Both the position numbers and the translations under genes were made by a program. Positions 27,525 to 36,778 of a stretch of DNA of 64,000 bases are shown here, piece by piece. The notes below the pieces were generated by a model that did no database searches, was not told the DNA's origin, and saw only the letters and a list, made by a program, of their open reading frames with translations. This stretch comes from CAVQJU01 sp963712905. GTDB taxonomy: Bacteria; Acidobacteriota; Vicinamibacteria; Vicinamibacterales; CAVVIG01. The stretch covers positions 248,001-312,000 of the forward strand of contig CAVQJU010000008.1 of assembly GCA_963712905.1 (NCBI GenBank). Reading direction: 5' to 3'. The first letter of the stretch is position 1. Every line of letters starts with the position of its first letter.

Positions 27525-29510
27525 ATGTGCGGCATAGCCGGTTTCGCGGGGTTCGACGACAACGCGCTGCTGCGCGCGATGAGCGCGAGCCTGACGCATC
27601 GCGGTCCGGACGCCGAGGGGTTCTATACGGCGCCTGGCGTGGCCCTGGCGTCGCGCCGTCTGAGCGTCATCGATCTCGAGACGGGCAACCAGCCGATTGC
27701 CAACGAGACGCGCGACGTCTGGGTCGTCTTCAACGGCGAAATCTACAACTGCGACGCGCTGCGCGCCGGGCTCGAGCGCCGCGGCCATGTCTTTTCGTCG
27801 CGGACCGACACCGAGTGCATCGTCCATCTATACGAGGACCACGGTCTCGACTTCGTCCAGCACTTGCGCGGCATGTTCGGCATCGCGCTGTGGGATGTGG
27901 CGCGCCAGCGTCTCGTGCTCGCGCGCGACCGTATCGGCGAGAAGCCGTTGTACTACGCGTGGGACGGCGCGCGTCTGCTCTTCGGGTCCGAGTGCAAGGC
28001 GATCCTGCAGTCCATCCGGCGTCGAAGCGTCGACCGCCAGGCTGTGTGCGACTACCTCGCGATGGGGTACGTGCCGGCACCGAGGACCTTCTACGACGGC
28101 ATCTCGAAGCTGCCCCCGGCGCACATGCTCGTCTACGAGGGCGGACGATCGACGGTCAGCCGCTACTGGGTCCGCAGCGGTCCGTCGCCCGCCCCGCCGT
28201 CGTACGAGGCGGCCTCGGAGGAGCTCGGGCAGCGCCTCGCCGACACCGTCCAGCTCTGCCTCAAGAGCGACGTCGAGGTGGGCGCGTTCCTGAGCGGCGG
28301 CATCGATTCATCCGTGATGGTCGCCCTGATGCGCCCGCATGCGACCCGCGTCCAGACCTTCGCTGTTGGCTATGCCGGCGCAGCCGCGGGTTTCAACGAG
28401 CTGGAGTACGCGCGCAAGGTCGCGCGCGACCTGGGGACCGAGCACCACGAGCTGATTCTCGGCGCCGGCGCCCAGCTCGACCGGCTGCCGTCGATCCTGT
28501 GGAACTACGACGAACCGAACGGCGAGCCGACCTCCATCCTTGTGAACCAGCTGTCGGAGTTCGCCGCACGGCGGGTAAAGGTGGCCGTGAGCGGGACGGG
28601 CGGAGACGAGATCTTCGCCGGCTACCCGCGTTACGGCGCGGTGGGGCTGCGCGAACGGTACCTGCGCGTGCCGCGTTTCGTCCGGAAGCAGATGGTCGAG
28701 CGCGTGATGGCGACCTGGCCGGAGTCGACGCGCGGGGGCCGTCTGGTGCGGCGGGCGCGGCGGTTTGTCGCATCCGCGGACCTGCCGGCCGACGCCGCAT
28801 ACGCGTCGTGGGTGAGCCTCCTCCCGACGGACGTTCGCCGGGGGCTGCTGGCGGAGTCGGCCACCCGCGGCGTCGAAGACCCCGATGGCGATCGTGTCCT
28901 GCGCGCCTACCTGATGGGGCCGTCCGACCGGAGCCTGCTCGACCGGGCCACCGCCCTCGACGTCGAACAGTATCTGCCCGAGTATCAGCTCACGTACGTC
29001 GATCGCATGAGCATGGCTCACGGCCTCGAAGTCCGCGCGCCCCTCACCGACTACGAGCTCGTGAACTACGTGACGTCGCTGCCGATGTCCTATCGCCTGA
29101 AGGGCAGCCACAGCAAGCACATCTTCAAAGAGGTGAGCCGGCGATGGGTCGATCCCGCGATCGCCGAGCGCAAGAAGGTCGGCTTTGATTCGCCGGTCGG
29201 GCAGTGGTTCAAGGACGAACTGCGCCCGTTTCTCACGAGCTTCATGGCTCCCGATCAGCTGACACGCTCAGGCCTGCTCGATGCCGGCGCCGTCCAGCGC
29301 TTGATGGCAGACCACCTGACAGGCCGGCGCGATTACTCGCTGCAGCTCTGGAGCCTCGTTACGCTCGAGGCGTGGTACAGGATGTACATCGAAGACGGCG
29401 TCGTGACCGGGCGCGATTACCGTCTTGGCGATCTTCGCGGCATCCCGTCGAACGTGGCCCGCGCGGCCACGGCCGCGGCGGCCGGTGTTCCGATCGGGGC
29501 CGGCGCATGA
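27525..29510 (+). CDS. asnB: Asparagine synthase (glutamine-hydrolysing)-type amidotransferase
   Basis: This is a 661-residue, two-domain amidotransferase. The protein begins MCGIAGF, so removal of Met exposes the catalytic N-terminal Cys of a class II glutaminase; HRGPD and NGEIYN complete that site. The synthetase half has the ATP-pyrophosphatase loop SGGIDSS near residue 258 and later EVRAPLTDYELV. AsnB-like proteins of this kind are common in EPS and exosortase-A loci, where they may amidate a sugar or peptide rather than make free asparagine. It lies 6 bp after the deacetylase-like gene and overlaps the glycosyltransferase start by 4 bp. Confidence 0.92.
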   Translation: MCGIAGFAGFDDNALLRAMSASLTHRGPDAEGFYTAPGVALASRRLSVIDLETGNQPIANETRDVWVVFNGEIYNCDALRAGLERRGHVFSSRTDTECIVHLYEDHGLDFVQHLRGMFGIALWDVARQRLVLARDRIGEKPLYYAWDGARLLFGSECKAILQSIRRRSVDRQAVCDYLAMGYVPAPRTFYDGISKLPPAHMLVYEGGRSTVSRYWVRSGPSPAPPSYEAASEELGQRLADTVQLCLKSDVEVGAFLSGGIDSSVMVALMRPHATRVQTFAVGYAGAAAGFNELEYARKVARDLGTEHHELILGAGAQLDRLPSILWNYDEPNGEPTSILVNQLSEFAARRVKVAVSGTGGDEIFAGYPRYGAVGLRERYLRVPRFVRKQMVERVMATWPESTRGGRLVRRARRFVASADLPADAAYASWVSLLPTDVRRGLLAESATRGVEDPDGDRVLRAYLMGPSDRSLLDRATALDVEQYLPEYQLTYVDRMSMAHGLEVRAPLTDYELVNYVTSLPMSYRLKGSHSKHIFKEVSRRWVDPAIAERKKVGFDSPVGQWFKDELRPFLTSFMAPDQLTRSGLLDAGAVQRLMADHLTGRRDYSLQLWSLVTLEAWYRMYIEDGVVTGRDYRLGDLRGIPSNVARAATAAAAGVPIGAGA

Positions 29511-30781
29511 AGCGTGCGCTGATTCACGCAGGCGTTCGAAGTGCGCTGGCGGTCTATGGCGCCGCGCTCGCCGGCGCGCGGCTCGTGCGGCGGCGGCCGC
29601 GGCCGATCGACGAACGCGGTTGCGACATCCTGCTGACCGGCATGTTCCAGTCGAACTCGTGGGTCGAGCACCATCTTCGTCCGCTGGCGCTCGCCGCGAG
29701 TTGCCGGTCCATCACGCTCGTCGCGACGTCAGCTCTCGCGCCCATGGACAAGGTGTCTGTGGTGCAGCCTCCACGCTGGCTGATTCGCGCCGCCGGATCG
29801 GCCGGCGCCCGGCTGCTGGTGTTCGCCGTGCTTGCCCTGCGCCGCCGGCCTCACATCGTCGGCGGCTTCCATTTACTCTTCAACGGCCTGACCGCTGCGC
29901 TCGTGGCGCCGCTGGCCGGAGCGCGGTCGCTGTACTTCTGCGTCGGGGGGCCTGCCGAAGTGATCGACGGCGGCATCCGCGCCGAGAACAAGCTGTTCAA
30001 CCTTCTCGAAACCGCCGATCCCGTTGTCGAGCGGCAGCTGGTGCGTGCCACGGCCTCGTTCGACACGATCGTCACGATGGGCACGAGCGCCGCCGCGTTC
30101 CTCCGCGAACGCGGCGCCCGCGGCGAGATCCACGTGATCCCGGGCGGCCTGGACCCGGCTACCTATCAACCATCGAGTTTGCCGCCAGAAACCGACGTGA
30201 TGTTTGTCGGGCGCCTTGCGCCGATCAAGCGTCCGGAGCTCCTGCTCGACGCGATGCGCCTCGTGGCGAATCGCCTTCCCCAGGCCCGGCTCACCATCGT
30301 CGGGGACGGCGTGCTCCGCGAGGCGCTCGAGGAGCGCGCGAGGCGGCTCGGGCTGACGTCCAACGTTGTGTTCGCGGGTCACCGGACGGACGTGCGCGAG
30401 CTCCTGCCGCGGGCGCGGGTGTTCATCCTCACATCGGAGACCGAAGGCGTCGCGCTCTCGCTGATGGAAGCGCTCGCCTGCGGTGTGCCGGCGATCGTGC
30501 CGCGCGTGGGGGATCTGGCCGACGTGTTGATCGACGGCGTCAACGGATTCCTCGTCGACGACCACACGCCCGAGGCGTTCGCCGCCCGGATCGTCGAGTT
30601 GCTCGCCAACGAACCGGGCCGGAAGACGATGGCCGCGGCGGCGAGGCGCTCATCGGACGCGTATGCAGTGCCGGCGATGTCGCGCCGATGGGAGGACGTG
30701 CTTGGCCATGGCGTGACTGAAGTAGTGCAGGCCAGCCTGAAATGTAGCGCGGCCCTTTCAGGGCCGCGTCCGCGGGGCTGA
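29507..30781 (+). CDS. Glycosyltransferase family 4 (GT-B fold)
   Basis: This 424-residue GT-B glycosyltransferase shows the GT4 C-terminal nucleotide-sugar domain: FVGRLAPIKRPELLLDA, a GDG loop, and the E-x7-E motif in SETEGVALSLMEAL. The N-terminal half contains hydrophobic stretches that may associate with the membrane. It probably adds a sugar to the lipid-linked glycan or to the polyketide-peptide. The start at 29507 overlaps the previous stop (ATGA). The last 12 or so residues (KCSAALSGPRPRG) are encoded by the twin-hairpin repeat at 30744-30795, whose second hairpin supplies the TGA stop, so the native C-terminus was probably shorter. Confidence 0.9.
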   Translation: MKRALIHAGVRSALAVYGAALAGARLVRRRPRPIDERGCDILLTGMFQSNSWVEHHLRPLALAASCRSITLVATSALAPMDKVSVVQPPRWLIRAAGSAGARLLVFAVLALRRRPHIVGGFHLLFNGLTAALVAPLAGARSLYFCVGGPAEVIDGGIRAENKLFNLLETADPVVERQLVRATASFDTIVTMGTSAAAFLRERGARGEIHVIPGGLDPATYQPSSLPPETDVMFVGRLAPIKRPELLLDAMRLVANRLPQARLTIVGDGVLREALEERARRLGLTSNVVFAGHRTDVRELLPRARVFILTSETEGVALSLMEALACGVPAIVPRVGDLADVLIDGVNGFLVDDHTPEAFAARIVELLANEPGRKTMAAAARRSSDAYAVPAMSRRWEDVLGHGVTEVVQASLKCSAALSGPRPRG

Positions 30782-30795
30782 AAGCCCCGCGCTAC
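30744..30795. repeat. Twin-hairpin repeat bounded by GTAG/CTAC at a convergent junction
   Basis: The 52 bp element consists of two perfect hairpins, GCGGCCCTTTCAGGGCCGC and GCGGGGCTGAAAGCCCCGC, flanked by GTAGC and GCTAC, so the whole is also a larger inverted repeat. It lies where the + strand glycosyltransferase and the - strand YdjM-like gene converge. It supplies the stop codon of both: TGA in the second hairpin and TAG from the terminal CTAC on the - strand. A bidirectional terminator or REP-like role is inferred. Confidence 0.85.
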
Positions 30796-31784
30796 TCCTC
30801 CCGATCCCCGAGCTTTCGGTCGATTCGCGCGAGGACGTCGTTCAGCCGCTCGTGGCGCGGAAAGTTCCGCTTCAGCTCCTCTGCGTAGGGCTCGACCAGG
30901 CGCCGGCGATCGGCGGCCGGCGCATTCGACGCCGCGTGAAATTCGGCCAGATCCGCCACTGCCCAGAAGTTCGTCGGATCCTTTTCGTACGCCTGCAGGA
31001 AATACCGCTCCGCAATCGCCGGCTCGCCAAGCGCTTCGTACGCCTCGCCCCGGATGATGTCGAGGCGCCCGGGCCTGAGCGATGGCCAGCGGTCCGCGGC
31101 GTCCGCGAGGCGCAAGGCCTCGGTGTACCGGCCCCGCGCGTTCAGCCGGGCGGCGTCGCGTGCCGCTTGCTCGCGTTGCGAGCGCAGCGCCCGGGTTCCC
31201 ACGGCGGTCAGGAGCACTACGACGATGACGGCGCGAGCAGCCCAGACAGCCGCCGATGAGGCACGCGGCCGGAAATCGACGAGCGGCGCGAGCACTCCAA
31301 GCGACGGCCCGGACCGCCGCCGCCAGATGACGAACGCGCCGAAGAGAGCCAGGAAGAGCAGACCCTCGGGGATCGACCGGCGGGGAAGCAGCACGCCGAA
31401 GCTGATGATTCGCGTGGACCAGGGCCAGAACGGCGCGCGGTCCGCCGCTTGAAGGATGTCGAGCACGTCATGGAGCAGGATGGAGCCGGTCGCGACGGCC
31501 GCGAGGCGGACGAAGGACAGGCCGCTCGCGGCTGCCCAGAGCGCCCCGATGAGAGCGCCTGCCGCGAGGCCCACGAGCAGTGAATGTCCCGCCAGGCTGG
31601 CGTGCCTGAAACCCGCCATCGAACCGAGCTGGCTCAGGATGTCCGGCACGTACGACACGACGACGACGACCGGGGCCCAGAGCGCGATCGCCGCGGGTCC
31701 GAGCGAGCGGCCGCGGCGATCCGCCGGAGGTTCGTACTGGACCGCCGTGGCGAGCCCGACGAGCGCGTGACCAATCACCGGCAT
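30792..31784 (-). CDS. YdjM-like membrane metal-dependent hydrolase family protein with TPR-like tail
   Basis: This is a 330-residue protein. The N-terminal 170 residues have four or five membrane helices and His motifs (MPVIGHAL, RHASLAGHS, LLHDVLD) typical of the YdjM/DUF457 family of inner-membrane proteins. After a further helix near 190, about 120 residues form helical repeats (ARLNARGRYTEALRLADAA, GEPAIAERYFLQAYEKDPTNFWA) like TPRs. Catalysis is unproven for the family. It is transcribed towards the PKS operon, and its stop codon lies within the repeat at 30744-30795. It may handle EPS lipid or serve as a scaffold. Confidence 0.78.
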   Translation of the reverse strand: MPVIGHALVGLATAVQYEPPADRRGRSLGPAAIALWAPVVVVVSYVPDILSQLGSMAGFRHASLAGHSLLVGLAAGALIGALWAAASGLSFVRLAAVATGSILLHDVLDILQAADRAPFWPWSTRIISFGVLLPRRSIPEGLLFLALFGAFVIWRRRSGPSLGVLAPLVDFRPRASSAAVWAARAVIVVVLLTAVGTRALRSQREQAARDAARLNARGRYTEALRLADAADRWPSLRPGRLDIIRGEAYEALGEPAIAERYFLQAYEKDPTNFWAVADLAEFHAASNAPAADRRRLVEPYAEELKRNFPRHERLNDVLARIDRKLGDREE

Positions 31785-31833
31785 ACCAAATCGAGCTTAG
31801 CAGGTTGTTGAAACTGGTACACTTTCCGGCCAC

Positions 31834-33853
31834 ATGCAATCGTTGTCGTGGTACGTCAGGCGCCTGCAGGCGATGTCGGCGCAGGAGATCGCCTGGCGCG
31901 CACAATCAGCCGCTCGCGGGGTCACGGATCGCGGCCGGCTGGCGCTCAAGCTGTATCCGAAGACCGATGGCCGCGCGCGCCGGTCGCCGGCTCGCGCTTC
32001 GGCCCCGCGCTGGTGCCCTGTTCCGCTGGGGGACTGGACGACGCTCGAGCCCGGCGACCCGGCGCTGCTCTGGCGCACTCGTCTGATCGACCGCGCCGAT
32101 CGCGTCGCCGCGCATCGGCTCTCGTTCTTCGACCTGTCCGACGTCAACCTGGGCGATCCGATCGACTGGAACCGCGAGTTCGCGAGCGGGAAGGCCACGC
32201 CGCGCGGATTCGCCGAGGCCATCGATTACCGCGACTACAGCGTGACGGGCGACTGCAAGGTCGTCTGGGAGCCAAACCGCCACCATCAGCTGGTCATCCT
32301 CGGCCGTGCCTACAGGGCAACGGGCGATGCGAGGTACGCGAGGGCGGTGGTCGAGCAAATCGACTCATGGATCGAACAGTGCCCGTTCGGGCAGGGCATG
32401 AACTGGCGCAGCCCGCTCGAGCTCGCGATTCGTCTGATCAGCTGGACGTGGGCGATCGACTTGATTGCCGACTCCGGGGAGATCTCCGACGCGTTCGACG
32501 CACGCCTTCTGCAGTCGGTCACGCTCCACGTCTGGGACGTCGCGCGGAAATACTCGCGCGGCTCGTCGGCGAACAACCACCGCATCGGCGAGGCGGCCGG
32601 GGTGTTCGTGGCCACGAGCTACTTTCCCGACATCCCGCGCGCGGGACGGCTGCGCGAGGAGAGTCAGCGCATCCTCTCCGAGGAAATCGCCGCCCAGACA
32701 TACGCGAGCGGGGCGACGCGCGAGCAGGCCTTCGGGTATCACCTGTTCGTGCTCCAGCTGTTCCTGGCCGCCGGCGTGGCCGGGCGGCGGTCGGGCAAGG
32801 ATTTTCCGAACGGGTTCTGGCTGCGGCTCGAGCGGATGTTCGCGTACGCGGGCGCGCTCGCCTCGGGAGGGCCGCCGCCCTTCTACGGCGACGCCGACGA
32901 CGGGTACGCGCTCGATCTGGGCGAGGCGCCAGCCGACATCGCGGGCCTGATGCAGGTCGGCGCGGCGCTGTTCGACTGGGCCGACCGGAGGGGCCCGGCA
33001 CTGTTCCCGTCGGAGGCCGTTCACTGGCTCTTCGGCACCACGCCGGAGTCGCGCCGGCAGCCGCCGCTGGCCATCGGAACCGGAGAGGAAATCGAATCGG
33101 TGCCGTTTGCCGACGCGGGGTACTACGTGCTGCAGTGGGGCAGGCGTCAGTCCCGGGACCGCGTCAGCGTGGTCTTCGATTGCGGCGAACTGGGCTTTGG
33201 ATCGCTCGCCGCACACGGGCACGCCGACGCGCTGAGCGTGATGGTTCGCGCGGGCGGCGTGGAGGTGCTCGTCGATCCCGGCACGTACGACTACTTCAGT
33301 TTTCCTGAATGGCGGCGCTACTTCCGCAGCACGCGCGCCCACAACACGCTCGCCATCGACGGGGCGGATCAGTCAGCTCAGCTCGGCTTGTTTCTCTGGG
33401 GCCACCGGGCCGTGGCCCGCTGCCTCGACTGGCGCCCGCGTCCGGGAGGCGGAACCGTTGCCGGCGAGCACGACGGATATCGCGCGCTCCCGGTCCCGGC
33501 GACGCACCGGCGAACGGTGGATCTCGATCGAGCCACCAGGACGTTGACGATCACGGACGATGTCTCGTCGAAAGCCCCCCACGATCTCGAGCTGTCTTTT
33601 CATTTCTCGGAGCAGTGCGATGCCACGCTCGACGGCCATCGCGTCGCGGTGGCCTTTCCAGGGGGCGGAGCCGTACCTGCTCTTCGACGAACGCCTGGGG
33701 GTGACGCTTTCAAAAGGAGGCGAGATCGGGCAGGGCGGGTGGGTGTCGCGCGGCTACCACCGCAAGGCGCCGGCCTGGACTGCACGGGGAACGCTGCGCG
33801 CGTCCACGACCATCACGCTGCAAACGCGCATGGAGTTTGGCGAGTTGAAATAG
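31834..33853 (+). CDS. Heparinase II/III-like alginate-lyase family protein (frameshifted)
   Basis: The gene encodes about 672 residues once a frameshift is corrected. The N-terminal half is an alpha/alpha toroid (SPLELAIRLISWTWA, NNHRIGEAAG). The second half is the heparinase beta-sandwich domain with AHGHADALSV, VDPGTYDY and RSTRAHNTLAIDG. These proteins are often co-encoded with EPS genes and trim or modify uronic acid polymers. The reading frame breaks in the run of five Gs at 33661-33665. Dropping one G joins VAVAFPG to AEPYLLFDERLGVTL and ends at a TAG at 33853 (2020 bp = 3n+1). Without correction the frame runs on antisense to the sulfotransferase as far as 34113. Confidence 0.85.
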
Positions 33854-33863
33854 GCGCGCAGAG

Positions 33864-34865
33864 CTACCGGTATCCGAGCTGCCGGTTGAGGGCGCCGGCC
33901 TCGGCTTCGAACACCTCCAGCGCCGCCGGTGGGAACGCCGTCTTCCATCGCTCGTCCAGCCGCACTTCCTCGGTCGAGTCGAGCCGCATCCCGTTGCCGA
34001 TCACATGCTGGTTGCGCGCGCGCCAGCCTTCTCCAAAACGGAACGGCGGCACCCCCAGGAACGCCCACAACCGGCTCAGGGTCCCCGTCGTGTCCGCGCA
34101 GACGCTCTCGTAGCTGACCGTCGTGCAGCGCGACGGATCGAGGCGGGAGACGATCGCCGCGGCTTCCTCATTGCTGCGCCGCCACTCGTGCGCGGCGTCG
34201 AGGGGCGACAGCCGCTCGCGCTCACGGCTCTGGCCGTCGCCGCCGCCGCGCAGGTGGGGCGCGGTCGCGTCGGCGAAGTTGGCCGGATCGGTGTAGGTCA
34301 ACGCGACCGCGCGGCCGTCGCGAATCACGCGGATCACGCGGACGTCCAGCCCAGGATTCTGCAGCAGGTATTTCAGCCGGATGCCGATTTTCGACGAGTC
34401 CACCACGACGCGCGCGCCCGTGATGTCGCAGACGCTCCGGACGAGCGACTCGTTGAGCGCGTGGAACTGCGCCAGCCGCTTGTGCCAGGACGGCGCGAGG
34501 CTCAGCCCGGCGCCGCGCAGGACTTCGAGTGCCGTCCCGCGCACCAGCGGCCGCAGGAGCGTCTGCACGTACGGCGTCGCGCCCGAGCTGATGTGCGTGT
34601 CGGCGCGCGTGATGTCGAAGGGCTGACCGCGGGCGGCCATGCGCGCGGCGACGTCGTTCCAGAAGGCGCACTGGCGGATGAGCGAGCCGCAGGAACACCG
34701 GTAGCGGTCGGGGTCGCCGAGCGAGGTGGCCTTCAGTTCGCCTGTCGTGCAGACATCGGGGTGGCTGGCCAGGAGCATGGCGAGCAGGGTCGATCCCGAG
34801 TGGCTCGCCGCGAGGAGGTAGGCGACGACGGGTTTACGGGAAGCGCCCGCGTCCGCGCTGACCAT
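33864..34865 (-). CDS. Sulfotransferase (PAPS-dependent)
   Basis: This 333-residue protein shows the 5'-phosphosulfate loop SHSGSTLLAMLLASHP (from residue 21) and the 3'-phosphate-binding stretch RVIRVIRDGRAVALTY with a downstream Ser/Arg. No signal peptide is seen, so it should act in the cytoplasm, transferring sulfate from PAPS to a sugar, lipid or peptide hydroxyl. Polyol products of the adjacent KR-only PKS and the glycan are both possible acceptors. It is the last gene of a five-gene - strand run and ends 10 bp from the convergent heparinase-like gene. It starts 3 bp downstream of the WecG-type glycosyltransferase stop. Confidence 0.9.
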   Translation of the reverse strand: MVSADAGASRKPVVAYLLAASHSGSTLLAMLLASHPDVCTTGELKATSLGDPDRYRCSCGSLIRQCAFWNDVAARMAARGQPFDITRADTHISSGATPYVQTLLRPLVRGTALEVLRGAGLSLAPSWHKRLAQFHALNESLVRSVCDITGARVVVDSSKIGIRLKYLLQNPGLDVRVIRVIRDGRAVALTYTDPANFADATAPHLRGGGDGQSRERERLSPLDAAHEWRRSNEEAAAIVSRLDPSRCTTVSYESVCADTTGTLSRLWAFLGVPPFRFGEGWRARNQHVIGNGMRLDSTEEVRLDERWKTAFPPAALEVFEAEAGALNRQLGYR

Positions 34866-34868
34866 CGT

Positions 34869-35651
34869 TCAGGCGCCGGTCGCCCGGGCGGCCGGCCTGA
34901 TCCGCGCGAGCTGCTGCCGCAGGAGCGCGCCCGCGACCATCGCGACGAACGCAGAGTTCGTCGTGAAGTACCGCTTCCAGAGCCTCCGGGGCTCCTGCTT
35001 GATTCGATAGAGCCACTCGAGGCCCATGCGCTGCCATCGCTCCGGGGCACGCTGCACGTATCCCGCAAAGACGTCGAACGACCCGCCGACGCCGTGACAG
35101 ACCGGCACGGCGAGCTGCCGGCTAAAGCGCGACAGGAATCGCTCTTTTCGCGGAGAGGTCATCGCAATGAGCAGGATATCAGGACGCGCCGCTTCGATAT
35201 GCGCGGCCACGGCGCCTTCTTCCGATTCCTTGAAGTAGCCGTGATGCGAGCCGGCGATGGCGATGCCCGGGTATTCGCGCTTGATGCGTCCCAGGACGCC
35301 CCCCAGGACTTCCGGCGTGGCCCCGAGGCAGTACACCCGGTATCCGGCCGCGTTCGCGCGGGTCAGCATACCCATCATCAGGTCGATGCCGGTCACCCGT
35401 TCAGGCAGCGGGCGGCCGAGGAGGCGGCTGGCCCAGACGACGGCCATGCCGTCGGCGAGCACGAGGTCGGAGCTGAGCACGTCGGCCCGCAGCTCGGTGT
35501 CGCGCTGGATGTTGACGAGCTTCGCGGCATTGACGACGCCGATCTGCAGCGGCCGCCGGGTCGTCACGGCCTCTTCGACGAGGCCGAGCGTCATGTCCAT
35601 GGTGATCGCCGCCACCGGCACGCCGAACAACTCGCGTGTCGTCAGCGTCAT
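34869..35651 (-). CDS. WecG/TagA/CpsF family glycosyltransferase
   Basis: This is a 260-residue GT26-family enzyme. Recognisable motifs are NAAKLVNIQRD, the catalytic-region DLVLADGMAVVWASRLLG and RVTGIDLM, YCLGATPEVL, and the GVGGSFDVFAGYVQRAPERWQRMGLEWLYR block. Members add N-acetylmannosamine or a related sugar as the second residue on polyprenyl-diphosphate lipids, which pairs well with the priming sugar transferase two genes upstream. The start is the ATG overlapping the stop of the upstream gene (ATGA); longer in-frame extensions are antisense-like and were not used. Confidence 0.93.
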   Translation of the reverse strand: MTLTTRELFGVPVAAITMDMTLGLVEEAVTTRRPLQIGVVNAAKLVNIQRDTELRADVLSSDLVLADGMAVVWASRLLGRPLPERVTGIDLMMGMLTRANAAGYRVYCLGATPEVLGGVLGRIKREYPGIAIAGSHHGYFKESEEGAVAAHIEAARPDILLIAMTSPRKERFLSRFSRQLAVPVCHGVGGSFDVFAGYVQRAPERWQRMGLEWLYRIKQEPRRLWKRYFTTNSAFVAMVAGALLRQQLARIRPAARATGA

Positions 35652-36778
35652 GGGTTCCTCCCGGGGATGACGGCGCCTGCCGGCGGCCAGGCGAACAGAA
35701 TCCAGCCAAGGTGATACGGCCGATCCTCGAAGTCGATCGCCGTGGCCGGAAAGAACGCCGGCGCCCGGAGATTGGGCGAGACCCGCGAAACCGCCGCCTG
35801 GACGTACCGCGAGAGCTTCGCCGGTTCGCGGCGCGCGACCTTGCGCCAGATGAGGCCCTCGGCACGGTCGATCAGCGTGCGTCCTTCGAGCTCCGGAGAG
35901 CTCGACAGCCAGTCGAGCCCTTTGGCGATGGCTTCGTCGTAGTTCGTGCCCGCAGCATCCGCTGCGGCCAGCAGGGCCATCGGCGCCATCGACGTCTGAT
36001 GAACGGCGTACACCGGGTAGCCCTCGAGCACGCGGCCGGTGCGGTAGTCGAAGTGCCACCACCATTGCCCGGCGGAACCCTGGTTCCGGCACATCCGGTC
36101 GGCGGACTGCGTGGCGCAGCGGATCGAGGCCGCATCGCCGCGGGCCATTCCGAACTGGGCGAGCGCGAGCGTCGGATACACGAGGTCAGCGAAGCAGGTC
36201 ACATGGCCCCGCTGTCCCCCGGCGTCATCGCCGATGCGATGGGGGAAGAGCCCGGCGTCGGGCGCATAGGCCTGCTGCAGGCGCTCTGCCAGCCGCTCTG
36301 CGACGGACGTGGGGATGTTTATGGGATCCAAGGCCGCGGCGGAAAGCGTCCACGCCACCTCCACCGTCGGATGCGATCCGCGAATCGGATCGAGCTGGAG
36401 GATTCGGCTCCACACTCGGTCGGTGGAGCAGCCGGCCGCATGCCCGGCCCAGGCGATGAGAGCCAGGTCGCCGAGGTTGCCGATCGTTTGCGCGCGCGCG
36501 ATCAGGCGCTCCATGACCGCGGGCAGCGAATCGCCGCCCAGAATCTGCGTCACGGCGTCGGGCGCTTCGTGCGCCAGGCCGATCGCGGTGATCGCCGTGT
36601 ACCGGTCGCTGAGCCCTTCCTGGACGATGCCCGCGGGTGATTTCCGCAGGCGGAACACGAACCGGCCGGCGCCGGCGTCGTACATCCGGCTCAGGCCCGT
36701 CAGCGCCAGCGCGCGCAGCTCCGCGATCCTGGCGCCCGCGGCCGACGCAGCGCCCGTCAGGACTCCGGCGCGCTCCAT
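35648..36778 (-). CDS. Predicted alpha/alpha-toroid protein of EPS locus, function unknown
   Basis: This 376-residue protein is not assigned to an enzyme. It is mostly helical with repeated helix pairs (VEVAWTLSAAALDP, TCFADLVYPTLALAQFG, QWWWHFDYRTGRVLEGYPVYAVHQTSM is an aromatic segment), resembling six-hairpin glycosidases, lyases or epimerases. No signal peptide is visible. It lies between the priming sugar transferase, whose stop it overlaps by one base (TGATG), and the WecG-type enzyme, which overlaps its own stop. Tight coupling implies a role in the same glycan pathway. The upstream extension of the frame is antisense to the sugar transferase and was rejected. Confidence 0.75.
   Translation of the reverse strand: MERAGVLTGAASAAGARIAELRALALTGLSRMYDAGAGRFVFRLRKSPAGIVQEGLSDRYTAITAIGLAHEAPDAVTQILGGDSLPAVMERLIARAQTIGNLGDLALIAWAGHAAGCSTDRVWSRILQLDPIRGSHPTVEVAWTLSAAALDPINIPTSVAERLAERLQQAYAPDAGLFPHRIGDDAGGQRGHVTCFADLVYPTLALAQFGMARGDAASIRCATQSADRMCRNQGSAGQWWWHFDYRTGRVLEGYPVYAVHQTSMAPMALLAAADAAGTNYDEAIAKGLDWLSSSPELEGRTLIDRAEGLIWRKVARREPAKLSRYVQAAVSRVSPNLRAPAFFPATAIDFEDRPYHLGWILFAWPPAGAVIPGRNP

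Noticed and set aside
31808..31823. TTGAAA plus TACACT as a promoter for the heparinase-like gene
   Set aside because: Spacing is 4 bp, so it cannot be a standard promoter.
34005..35714. 569-codon + strand frame over the sulfotransferase and WecG-type genes
   Set aside because: Low-complexity Arg/Gly/Asp translation; both - strand genes beneath it have clear family motifs.
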